Made by a program: the position numbers and the translations under genes. Below, in pieces: positions 1 through 7,051 of a stretch of 9,186 nt of DNA. The first letter of the stretch is position 1; every line of letters starts with the position of its first letter. The stretch spans positions 1-9,186 of the forward strand of contig DXOJ01000856.1 of assembly GCA_019412865.1 (NCBI GenBank). Direction: 5' to 3'. The notes beneath the pieces are model-generated. The model saw nothing but the letters and a program-made list of their open reading frames with translations, was not told the origin of the DNA and ran no database searches. The DNA comes from Bacteroides sp. (GTDB lineage Bacteria > Bacteroidota > Bacteroidia > Bacteroidales > Bacteroidaceae).

Positions 1-17
1 ATGTGTATAAGAGACAG
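1..17. other. Tn5/Nextera mosaic-end adapter remnant
   Basis: The first 17 bases (ATGTGTATAAGAGACAG) equal the last 17 bases of the 19-base Tn5 mosaic end used in tagmentation library preparation. They sit exactly at the sequence edge, as an untrimmed adapter would. Genomic sequence appears to start at base 18. This should be masked and not read as biology. Confidence 0.93.
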
Positions 18-252
18 CCTATTGAAAATTAGTCTAAGCGCTTAGTTTTTTCTTTTTACCTATGCAAATATAAGAATATGTTTTATAGCATAAAAATAAA
101 GAAAAGGAAAAGATTCTATTTAGCCTCATTTCTTGATGTAAGTCAAGAGATGATATGCTTTTTGATACAAAAACGGTTCTTTATGAAACATATTTGTAAT
201 ACGTGTGCGAAAACGATAGTGGAAATAATCTGCTTTTTAGGATTTATTCCTA
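18..252. other. AT-rich gene-free left flank
   Basis: This is non-coding, strongly AT-rich DNA downstream of the minus-strand operon. The only open frame, about 67 codons on the plus strand from 78, is rich in Lys, Ile and Phe codons as expected from AT-rich DNA and shows no family resemblance. The stretch holds a palindrome followed by a T-tract (34-57) and a 10-bp hairpin (127-152). No strong intrinsic terminator for the minus-strand operon is evident; its 3' end may lie here or beyond the contig edge. Confidence 0.6.
34..57 (+). terminator. possible intrinsic terminator (weak)
   Basis: The perfect 12-base palindrome CTAAGCGCTTAG (34-45) is followed by TTTTTTCTTTTT. Stem plus T-tract is the form of a rho-independent terminator for plus-strand transcription, which would have to come from a gene left of the contig edge. 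The hairpin is short (about 4 bp around a GCGC loop), so the call is tentative. Confidence 0.28.
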
Positions 253-861
253 TTAAAATGATATTGAGCAAAGGAACGTGACTAGGAAAGGAACACTGAA
301 ATCAACAACAAAACCATGGAAAATGGAAATGATTACAAATTCTTTTCCCGAATATCGGGTAATAATAGGAAGAGTGGTATCCATTGTAGTGGCTCCACCA
401 ACAGAAATAGGGGCTAGCTTTCCGAAATACTTCACTAATAATGGCGCACACAGCAAAGCGATGATTTCACGCATGATATTGGAAAGTAACGCAATAGTTC
501 CCAATTCGGGACCTTTGTATTCGGTAATGAAAATGCTGGAAAGTGAATAATAGCCAAATCCGGCTCCGACTGCCATACAGTCTAAAGGACCTCGTTGGCT
601 CATAAAGGCTCCTGCTACGGCGCAACCTGCTAATGTGCCAATGATCGTCATGATGGGAAGGAATACAAGCCGCGGATTCAGGGAGCGAAAACTCTTCAAA
701 GTATTCGGATCGTTGCCGATACTGATGCCTACGCAGAACATGAGTCCGCAGAGGGCATAGTAACTGAGCTTGCTGTCGGTGAAGTCGTATGGAATAAGAT
801 GATAAACTCCGCAAAGAGTACCGATAATGAAGAAAGAGACGATAATCAAACTACCTTTCAT
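253..861 (-). CDS. lysO: LysO-family lysine exporter, C-terminal part (split gene)
   Basis: This 202-residue hydrophobic protein has about six predicted membrane segments (near 3-23, 35-50, 65-87, 94-112, 120-146 and 174-201). Its sequence is of the LysO/YbjE (DUF340, Lys_export) family, whose E. coli member is an inner-membrane lysine exporter of about 299 residues. Family-like landmarks are GISIGND near the second segment, the glycine-rich GAGFGYYSLSS stretch, NIMREI, and two acidic residues in hydrophobic surroundings: TMDTTLP and VVDFSVP. It covers only the larger part of the family length. The missing N-terminal part is the adjacent upstream gene, whose TGA overlaps this ATG (ATGA, 858-861), giving tight translational coupling. 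Together they make 297 residues, close to one intact LysO. It is the last gene of the minus-strand operon. The family call is strong; lysine as substrate is inferred from E. coli LysO. Confidence 0.88.
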   Translation of the reverse strand: MKGSLIIVSFFIIGTLCGVYHLIPYDFTDSKLSYYALCGLMFCVGISIGNDPNTLKSFRSLNPRLVFLPIMTIIGTLAGCAVAGAFMSQRGPLDCMAVGAGFGYYSLSSIFITEYKGPELGTIALLSNIMREIIALLCAPLLVKYFGKLAPISVGGATTMDTTLPIITRYSGKEFVIISIFHGFVVDFSVPFLVTFLCSISF

Positions 862-1145
862 GCTTTTGTCTCCTTTCCTCTATTCCATCTATATAATAGG
901 TACCATAATCCCCAGGCACATAACGTACTTCCTGCAACGGCAGCTACCGTGATGATAATAGCTTCCAGTCCGAGAGTATGCAAACCTTTGATAATAGATT
1001 CGTTACCTCCTACATCTATTCCGAGAAGAAAGAGGAGAATCCATATAAGAAGAGTAATTATCTTGTGTATCCATGATAGTTTTTTACTGCGTAACAAGTA
1101 GCCAAGAAGCATGCCTGTCAGCATAATTCCAATAATGATAAACAT
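858..1145 (-). CDS. lysO: LysO-family lysine exporter, N-terminal part (split gene)
   Basis: This 95-residue protein has three predicted membrane helices (about 2-18, 28-45 and 58-83) and ends in a positively charged tail (RWNRGKETKA), probably cytoplasmic. The pattern MLLGYLLR followed by LLFLLGIDVGGN matches the start of LysO/DUF340 exporters and contains a membrane-embedded aspartate. Its stop overlaps the start of the C-terminal part by four bases, so the two are probably made together and assemble into one transporter. It starts two bases after the stop of the upstream lipoprotein gene, which places the exporter in the same operon as the TonB-dependent receptor. It could be mistaken for a frameshifted fragment, but the break falls in a hydrophilic hinge and a proper start codon follows. 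Confidence 0.85.
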   Translation of the reverse strand: MFIIIGIMLTGMLLGYLLRSKKLSWIHKIITLLIWILLFLLGIDVGGNESIIKGLHTLGLEAIIITVAAVAGSTLCAWGLWYLLYRWNRGKETKA

Positions 1146-1147
1146 AG

Positions 1148-1918
1148 TTAGTGCCTGCTTTTTGGCTGCAAAGATAGTATTAAATGTATATCCCGACTAA
1201 TCTCCTCCACGATTTCTTTCGTAGCCATTGACAAACATTCGGTCATATCATTCAGGCAAGCGGCATTGGCGGACGGTGAATCTTCGAATCTTTGCGCTTT
1301 GGTAGTTTGCTGATATTCTGTAGAGTAAGTTTTATCAAGCAGGCAATCTTCCTTTTGAGTGAGGCGGATAGAAATGGCAAGACTGGAAGCTGCCGGGCGA
1401 ATTTTGTTATTGACAACCTCCAACATTTCTCCCTCAAACCAGGGGATGCTTGACTGGTTGAGTTTGATTCTGCCACACGTCTCATTCTTTCTGATTTTTA
1501 CTTCCAGCCGATAGGCGGAATCGGGAATCATTTTTCCTTTCTGATTATCTATCAGATGACAGCAGGTGCTACTGTTACATTCGGTAAGCAGTGCCTCCGT
1601 CAGAAATTCCCGATAGAGTTGGGTGAGAGAAGACTCTCCTAACCGAAGATGGAAAAGCTCACCCTCATAGTTATATAGCAGTAGCGGAATATATGCAGAC
1701 TTTTTTCGTTTCACGCTGGTGTAATAATCCATGTTGGAGTAGTCGATGAAGTCCAGATATACGGTTTGATCTGCTTTCTCCTGATAGATAGGAGAAGTGA
1801 GCTCGTAATACAAGCTGGATTTTAAGGCTTGTATCTCCCTTAGCATACTCCGGTTGCTTCGGCAGGAACAGAACAGCGGTAATGCGATGAGTATAAATAG
1901 TAGGTGATGAGTTTTCAT
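1148..1918 (-). CDS. unrecognised lipoprotein downstream of DUF4249 gene
   Basis: This 256-residue protein belongs to no family I can name with confidence. It starts with a short lipoprotein signal (Lys-2, hydrophobic residues 6-16, then LFCSC with the modifiable Cys at residue 19), so it is probably anchored in the outer or inner membrane. The mature part is mixed alpha/beta. It has cysteines in CNSSTCC near the middle, a beta-rich section with a YRLEVKIRK strand, and a C-terminal amphipathic helix (SMATKEIVEEISRDIHLIL). That layout is loosely reminiscent of ABC-transport auxiliary lipoproteins of the PqiC/YajG type, but this is only an impression of fold. I chose the ATG at 1918 because it overlaps the preceding TGA as ATGA, as in the LysO pair; the alternative ATG two codons upstream (1924) adds Met-Asp. 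It lies between the DUF4249 gene and the LysO genes with no real gaps. Confidence 0.75.
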   Translation of the reverse strand: MKTHHLLFILIALPLFCSCRSNRSMLREIQALKSSLYYELTSPIYQEKADQTVYLDFIDYSNMDYYTSVKRKKSAYIPLLLYNYEGELFHLRLGESSLTQLYREFLTEALLTECNSSTCCHLIDNQKGKMIPDSAYRLEVKIRKNETCGRIKLNQSSIPWFEGEMLEVVNNKIRPAASSLAISIRLTQKEDCLLDKTYSTEYQQTTKAQRFEDSPSANAACLNDMTECLSMATKEIVEEISRDIHLILSLQPKSRH

Positions 1919-2913
1919 ATCCATGGCTTTTCTATATGAATGATTTTGCTTGTCTCCGTACTGATCCCGACAATCCCGACCCCTCCGTGCACATTGCCGG
2001 GATATTTGATTGGTTCGTTTATTGTCTCATCATAAGCGTCGGAATCTGCCAGGTTGAGTGCTTTCAGATAGTAATATTCGGTTTCTGTAATGCTTAACAG
2101 ACGCACAATAATATCCATCTTTACATTCGTTCCATATTTGGAAAGCCCCTCAACATTTGTCTGGTTGTAAACTGTCATGGTATAAGATGTATTTTTGAAT
2201 CGTGAGTCGTCAAACACCCCATATATATTCTTTACAGTGTCGAACATGCCATTATCTTCGTCATCGCTGTTGGTAGGCTGTCCGTCCGTCAACACAACAT
2301 CTTCGCGGGATATAAAATGATAACGGTGTGTGGTTTGAGTGACATATTCGTCTATTTCATTATTATAGTCTTTCACTGTCATTTGCTTATCCATGATAAG
2401 TCGATAGAAATTATTTTCGTTGGGGCGATCTTTGATGTTGATTTTATATCGGAGATAATTCTGTGTATAATAATACTGTGTCAGTGGAACAGTGACCGTA
2501 TCGATATCAGTTATTTCGTTGGGACGCTGTGGAACGGTAACTTCAGCCCATGCGTGATACTGCCCGTCGTCAGTGAGAGCGTCGATACGTACTACATCTC
2601 CGGGAGAGAACTTGCCGGAAATATTGAAGCGGCATTGCATATCTCCTTCCGCCTGGGGTGGGAGCGGACGTAAACTTTCTGACAACTGTCCGTTAACACG
2701 TACTTCCACGGTGGCTTTTTCTGCATGAGTGGCGTATCCTCTTCCCGTGAAATTGAGGTAAAGAACATTGGTCAGACTATCTGCGTTGATTAGTGCGTTC
2801 ATCACTAGTTTGGGGGGATTGTCCTTTACACTAAACGGGAGTTCGTTTTCGCAAGATACTGTTGTCAGTAATGCTATTAACAGGATAAATGGATAATATA
2901 TACGAGTTCTCAT
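1915..2913 (-). CDS. DUF4249-family lipoprotein, partner of the TonB-dependent receptor
   Basis: This 332-residue protein has a lipoprotein signal (hydrophobic residues 8-17, then TVSC with Cys at 21) followed by ENELPF. The start of the mature part, with strand patterns such as PPKLVMNALINADSLTNVLYLN and VEVRVNG, is typical of DUF4249 proteins, which Bacteroidota encode directly after a TonB-dependent receptor. Further landmarks are VRIDALTDDGQYHAWAEVTVPQRP and, near the C-terminus, the TETEYYYLKALNLADSDAYDE stretch followed by NVHGGVGIVG, which resembles the conserved end of the family. The likely site is the outer membrane, possibly facing outside and aiding ligand capture for the receptor, but no substrate is known from the sequence. 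The gene starts seven bases after the receptor stop and overlaps the next gene by four, so it is co-transcribed with both. Confidence 0.86.
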   Translation of the reverse strand: MRTRIYYPFILLIALLTTVSCENELPFSVKDNPPKLVMNALINADSLTNVLYLNFTGRGYATHAEKATVEVRVNGQLSESLRPLPPQAEGDMQCRFNISGKFSPGDVVRIDALTDDGQYHAWAEVTVPQRPNEITDIDTVTVPLTQYYYTQNYLRYKINIKDRPNENNFYRLIMDKQMTVKDYNNEIDEYVTQTTHRYHFISREDVVLTDGQPTNSDDEDNGMFDTVKNIYGVFDDSRFKNTSYTMTVYNQTNVEGLSKYGTNVKMDIIVRLLSITETEYYYLKALNLADSDAYDETINEPIKYPGNVHGGVGIVGISTETSKIIHIEKPWI

Positions 2914-2920
2914 AATGGGT

Positions 2921-5623
2921 TTAGAATTTATAAGTGTAAGTGAATGATGGAATTAATGGAAGTATAGTATACTTCTTGATAATCGGTTTGTAGGGATCGT
3001 TTTTGCTGGTGCTGCGATATACGAAGGTAGGATTCATCGCATTATATGCATTATACAGACTGATATTCCAGGTACGCATACCATGTTTGGTCTTTTTGTT
3101 GAAATTGACTCCCACATTCAACCGGTGACTGGCTGGTAACCGGTAATTATTACGATGCTCCACATACGAAGCTTCTCCGATGGTGGGTGAAGTTATGCCT
3201 GAATCAAAATAATCTCCATATCCATATCCTCCTCCAAATCCGTTGTTTGTGCCGTCGCTAGGACGGATGACAGCGGTTTTCTCTTCAGGGATTGTACTTG
3301 TTCCACCTGTATAAAACACCCAGGAAGCACCGATGTCGATACATTCGCTGAACTTATGGTTGATTGTCAGGTTGATATTGTGTCTTCGGTCATATTTATA
3401 TGGAAACCGTTCACCGTTGTTGATACCGCCTTTGGCAAACTGACGATCACTTTTGGACAAAGTGTAGGACAGCCATCCCGTCGTTCTTCCAAGTGTCTTT
3501 TGTGCCATAAACTCAATACCTGCCGAACGTCCCTTGCCCATTTCCACTTTATTTTCCCAACCGGCAGAAGAACCGAAGAAGCTGACTCCTTCCTTATACT
3601 CCAATACATTATACATATCTTTATAATAGCCTTCTACCGAGAATTCCCATCCCTCGATTCCCGTATAGTATCCGCCTAATGAATATTGGTGAGAGCGCAT
3701 CGGTTTGATTTTTTTAGTCACGGGAACCCATAAGTCCGTAGGCATTGCGATTGGCATGGATGATAACAGATGTACGTATTGGCTCATTTGTGTATAAGAG
3801 GCTTTCAGAGTTACGTCTTTTCCTAGTTGATAACGGGCGGAAACTCGTGGCTGCAAAGAAGAATAACTCTGCTTCTGTACCTGAAACAAGGAGAAGTGTA
3901 ATCCGAGATTCAGACGCAGACGGTCATTCACCTTGATGTTGTCTTCCAGATAAGCCGATAGCTCATGCCCGTAAATCCGGCTGTTGGCGATGCTGTGGTA
4001 AGTGGTGTCGCGATCTACTTTGTCTCCTGTTTTCTCGGAGATTTTGGATGTCATGACCTCCGGACGAAACCGATGATAGATATATCCTGTACCAAATTTA
4101 ATGTGGTGTGTGGGAGACGGGTTATAATCGAAATCAATCTGATAGCTCCAGTCATTGATCCCAGAACGATAATCGGCTGAATATCGGTTGATTATCGAAG
4201 CTCCCATGCTGTTAGCATATTTATTGTTGTTGTATGAGTTGACGTCGAATAAATAGTTGTTGTAAGAGACGGTTGTGTTGCTGAACAGACGGTTGTTGAA
4301 TATATAGTTCCATCTGGCGGAAACAATGGTATTTCCCCAATTCATTGTGCTTCCATCCTTGGAGTCGGTATCTCCATCATAATTGGCGGCAAAATGATCT
4401 TTTCCATTGTAAACGCTTAGATAGATACGGCTCCGGTCGGAGAATTTATGATTGATTTTGGCATTGATGTCATAAAAGTAATAACCATATTCTTCATCAT
4501 TAGGCATAAATGGCTTGGCGATGAGATCGACATACGAACGTCTGGCGGAAATGTTGAAAGAGGTTTTTCCTTTCACAATCGGGCCTTCCAGATTGATTTT
4601 GCTGGTTAGTAATCCGATACTAAGGGTGCCGTGGTATTTCTGCATGTCTCCGTCATTGGTGCGGACATCAATGACGGAAGAAAGACGTCCGCCGAAACGT
4701 GCCGGAAAGGAGCTTTTGAATAGTGTTACCTTTTTGACGGCCTCCGGAGTAAAAACCGAAAAGAATCCGAACATGTGGTCTACGTTGTATACAGGAGTTC
4801 CATCCAGTAGAATAAGATTCTGGTCCGGACTGCCGCCGCGTATATACAGTCCGGCTGAACCGTCTACTCCTGCCTGTACGCCAGGCATCAGCTGGATGGC
4901 TTTCATGACATCTGCTTCTCCCAGTATGCTCGGCGTATTTTTAATCTGTGTCATCGGAATTTCGATAGAGCCCATCTGGGTAGCTACGGTGCCCGTTTCA
5001 GTTTTATCGGAAACGATCACTACCTCTTGCAACTGCGTGTTTCCCTGCATACGGATATTCAGCAATGTATCTTGTGAGAGCGTAAAATGATGCGCTTCTG
5101 TGGCATAACCCAGATAGGAGAAACGCAGTTCGGTTTCTCCTTCGGGCAAAGTGATGCTGTAAAAACCGTAAGGATTGGTGCTTGTTCCTTGATTCTGATG
5201 ACTCTCAATGATATTGGTTCCAATCAACGTCTCGGAAGACGTTCCATCCGTGACATATCCGCTGATAGTGAACTTACGGCCTACGGTTTTTGATTCTTTT
5301 TTCTTTTGCAGTAGAATATGGCGGCCGGTGAACTGATAACTGATCTGCTCATTCTTGAATACGAGGTCAAGTATTTCACGCAATGGCTTATCCTTTACCT
5401 GCAAATTGATTTTATGTTTGATGATAATTTCCTCGCCATAGATAAAAGAATATCCGGTTGAGTTTTCAATCCGCTTGACGAATTCTTTTAGTGTGGCGTT
5501 TCGTAGTGTCAGCGAAAGCCGGGCTTCCGCATTTTGTGCATATATTTGAGTAGTGATAAGGAGTGCCACCCCTATCAGAACAATGGTTCTGACAGGGAAG
5601 CGACCTTGGAATATTATATTCAT
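2921..5623 (-). CDS. TonB-dependent outer-membrane receptor with STN domain
   Basis: This 900-residue receptor imports a ligand across the outer membrane using energy from TonB-ExbBD. In order: a signal peptide (1-29, cleavage after IYA); an STN domain (about 36-106) of the type that signals to a FecR anti-sigma factor; a carboxypeptidase-regulatory-like beta domain (about 118-193; FTISGYVTDG to YSITLPEGETELRFSYLGY); a TonB-box-like LQEVVIV (199-205); a plug (about 218-322; MPGVQAGVDG, LYIRGGSPDQNLILLDG, FGGRLSSVIDV); and a long beta-barrel ending in aromatic FTYTYKF. The frame stays open to an ATG at 5728, but that adds 35 residues before the signal peptide and overlaps fecR by 104 bases. 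The ATG at 5623 gives a normal signal peptide and starts one base after the fecR stop. No SusD-like gene is present; the partner is a DUF4249 protein. The ligand is unknown. Confidence 0.93.
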   Translation of the reverse strand: MNIIFQGRFPVRTIVLIGVALLITTQIYAQNAEARLSLTLRNATLKEFVKRIENSTGYSFIYGEEIIIKHKINLQVKDKPLREILDLVFKNEQISYQFTGRHILLQKKKESKTVGRKFTISGYVTDGTSSETLIGTNIIESHQNQGTSTNPYGFYSITLPEGETELRFSYLGYATEAHHFTLSQDTLLNIRMQGNTQLQEVVIVSDKTETGTVATQMGSIEIPMTQIKNTPSILGEADVMKAIQLMPGVQAGVDGSAGLYIRGGSPDQNLILLDGTPVYNVDHMFGFFSVFTPEAVKKVTLFKSSFPARFGGRLSSVIDVRTNDGDMQKYHGTLSIGLLTSKINLEGPIVKGKTSFNISARRSYVDLIAKPFMPNDEEYGYYFYDINAKINHKFSDRSRIYLSVYNGKDHFAANYDGDTDSKDGSTMNWGNTIVSARWNYIFNNRLFSNTTVSYNNYLFDVNSYNNNKYANSMGASIINRYSADYRSGINDWSYQIDFDYNPSPTHHIKFGTGYIYHRFRPEVMTSKISEKTGDKVDRDTTYHSIANSRIYGHELSAYLEDNIKVNDRLRLNLGLHFSLFQVQKQSYSSLQPRVSARYQLGKDVTLKASYTQMSQYVHLLSSMPIAMPTDLWVPVTKKIKPMRSHQYSLGGYYTGIEGWEFSVEGYYKDMYNVLEYKEGVSFFGSSAGWENKVEMGKGRSAGIEFMAQKTLGRTTGWLSYTLSKSDRQFAKGGINNGERFPYKYDRRHNINLTINHKFSECIDIGASWVFYTGGTSTIPEEKTAVIRPSDGTNNGFGGGYGYGDYFDSGITSPTIGEASYVEHRNNYRLPASHRLNVGVNFNKKTKHGMRTWNISLYNAYNAMNPTFVYRSTSKNDPYKPIIKKYTILPLIPSFTYTYKF

Positions 5624-5624
5624 C

Positions 5625-6503
5625 TTAGTCTGGTTTAGCAGTGATAATAATCTGTTTATTGTTTTGTGAGTAGTTGAAATAACCGGCATTATGTAATACA
5701 GATAAAATAGTTGCCAGATCTTCTCCATCGCGGAATCGTGCTGTGATCCGGTAATTTTGCAAAGTTGTATCGGCTATTTGGATCGTCGCTCCGAATGAGT
5801 TGGACAGTTCGCGGGCAATCTCCTGTAAAGGCAGGTCGTCGAATATAAACTCTCCTTGTCGCCAGGAAATTTCATCTTCTGCATTCTCTAAAACCTTGCG
5901 GGTGAGTTTTTCTTCTACCTTATTATATATAGCAATCTCGTTAGGCTTCAAAACCATACGAACAGATTTACTTTTATTGCTGACTGCTACCGAGCCGGAC
6001 AATAACGTTGTCTTTACATCCGGATTGTCATGATATGCATCTACATTGAAATGGGTTCCCAGCACCTGAACGTCAATCGTTTCAGTCTGCACGATAAACG
6101 GATGCTTTGGGTCCTTGCTTACTTCAAAATAGGCTTCTCCATTTAGCTCCACTTCCCGTTTGTCCGATTGGAACTTTTCCGGATAAGAAAGCGAAGAATA
6201 ATGGTTGAGCGTGACGGAACTACCATCAGGAAGACGGACTGTACGTGTCTCTGCCAGAGTGGAAATCGTTTGTATTGCAGCAGATTGCATATATAAATAA
6301 GCTGTCCATACCGATAGGCAAAGTAGAGCTACTGCCGCTGCTGCCGAGAAGGTGCGTATCAAAGTCAGATGCCGGGTATGCGACTTCAGTCTTTTTTCTA
6401 GTTCCGGGTAACTGGCTGCTGCTGAAAAACGCCCTCGCGGTGAACGCGTGGAAGCAATGAGCTGATTCAGTATTTCTTCTAATTCCGTATCGGTGTGTTT
6501 CAT
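5625..6503 (-). CDS. FecR-family anti-sigma factor
   Basis: This 292-residue inner-membrane regulator probably holds or activates the ECF sigma factor and receives the signal from the receptor's STN domain in the periplasm. The N-terminal cytoplasmic part is short (about 1-49). One membrane helix follows (about 51-71). The FecR domain covers about 86-180, with TRTVRLPDGSSVTLN, REVELNGEAYFEVSKD, HPFIVQT and VQVLGTHFNVDAY. Then comes WRQGEFIFDDLPLQEIA (214-230) leading into the C-terminal DUF4974-like, STN-resembling domain (about 218-290). These motifs make the family assignment firm. The stop lies one base from the receptor start, so the two are translationally coupled. The sigma gene is not directly adjacent: a lipoprotein gene lies between. 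Confidence 0.94.
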   Translation of the reverse strand: MKHTDTELEEILNQLIASTRSPRGRFSAAASYPELEKRLKSHTRHLTLIRTFSAAAAVALLCLSVWTAYLYMQSAAIQTISTLAETRTVRLPDGSSVTLNHYSSLSYPEKFQSDKREVELNGEAYFEVSKDPKHPFIVQTETIDVQVLGTHFNVDAYHDNPDVKTTLLSGSVAVSNKSKSVRMVLKPNEIAIYNKVEEKLTRKVLENAEDEISWRQGEFIFDDLPLQEIARELSNSFGATIQIADTTLQNYRITARFRDGEDLATILSVLHNAGYFNYSQNNKQIIITAKPD

Positions 6504-6529
6504 ATTTTTTCTGTATTACTCTTGATCCA

Positions 6530-6964
6530 TTATTTTCGTTTCAACAGAATGGTCAGTTTGCTGATTCCTCCTTCTTTCCATTGGGGAGTGCAGGATAAAG
6601 TGACATTCTGTTTATTCAATACCATCTGTTTGGGATAGATTTTAATGATAGTCGTAGCCGACTTCTTACCCGCTTTGATGATTACTTTCTTTTCCGTCAG
6701 TTGTATGACTGCTGCTTGCCCTGTTACCGGAGGAGGTGCGGCAAGTACTACCGTCCGGTCTTCTTTCGCTTTCTCCATCGCCACAATTTTAATTTCCAAT
6801 TCACACTCTGATTTGTTTCCTTCACATTCTACTGTTTCCTTCGAATGTTCGAATCCTGCATAGTCTTTGGGCAAATTGTCGTTGTCATTGTTGCATGAGA
6901 ACAGGCACAGGCAAGTTGATAGAAGAACAAGGATTCCAATGTTTGCGTCATTTAGCTTTTTCAT
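6530..6964 (-). CDS. small hypothetical lipoprotein between sigma and anti-sigma genes
   Basis: This 144-residue protein has a clear lipoprotein signal: MKK, hydrophobic residues 9-22, then LFSC with Cys at 24. The mature protein starts NNDNDN, an Asn/Asp-rich stretch that could favour export to the cell surface (weak inference). The rest is beta-rich, with TVVLAAPPP, KVIIKAGKKSATTIIKIYP and NVTLSC. The KAGKKSATTIIKI part looks like the strand pattern of small Calx-beta or Ig-like domains, but I assign no family. It contains two Cys close together (about VECEGNKSECELE) and one later (LSC), so a disulfide is possible. It starts 87 bases after the sigma stop and ends 26 bases before fecR, so it splits the usual sigma-fecR pair. 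It may be co-regulated with, and modulate, the signalling system. Confidence 0.78.
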   Translation of the reverse strand: MKKLNDANIGILVLLSTCLCLFSCNNDNDNLPKDYAGFEHSKETVECEGNKSECELEIKIVAMEKAKEDRTVVLAAPPPVTGQAAVIQLTEKKVIIKAGKKSATTIIKIYPKQMVLNKQNVTLSCTPQWKEGGISKLTILLKRK

Positions 6965-7000
6965 TTTTCTGTCTTTTTTAGTGATTGATTTATTTGTTGA

Positions 7001-7032
7001 TAAAGACCGGAGGGTGACAGAAACTCCCTACG
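7001..7032 (-). promoter_or_regulatory. candidate ECF-sigma-dependent promoter
   Basis: In the 87-base gap after the sigma gene, on the minus strand, an AT-rich stretch is interrupted by CGTAGGGAGTTT, then about 11 bases, then CGGTCTTTA, ending 36 bases before the lipoprotein ATG. A GC-rich upstream box plus a second conserved-looking box between an ECF sigma gene and its fecR operon is where an autoregulated ECF promoter is expected. From memory, Bacteroides sigma/fecR loci often have a similar GGG-TTT and CGTCTTA pairing. No alignment was done. Confidence 0.35.
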
Positions 7033-7051
7033 CTCTTTTTCTAAATAATTG

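Noticed and set aside
232..259. Terminator hairpin at the end of the LysO gene (TAGGA/TCCTA)
   Set aside because: The stem is only five mostly weak pairs, overlaps the stop codon region, and on the minus strand is followed by A residues, not T residues.
858..861. Frameshift error breaking a single lysO gene
   Set aside because: The break has a proper TGA and ATG in an ATGA overlap, falls in a hydrophilic hinge, and the lengths add up to an intact exporter without missing sequence.
4515..5090. 191-codon plus-strand open frame
   Set aside because: It is antisense to the conserved plug and barrel start of the TonB-dependent receptor and has no recognisable domain. It is a shadow of the real gene, as are the plus-strand frames at 7704-8099 and 278-550.
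2921..5623. SusC/SusD polysaccharide utilisation locus
   Set aside because: The receptor has an STN domain and is followed by a DUF4249 protein. There is no SusD-like gene and no glycoside hydrolase or other carbohydrate enzyme in the window.
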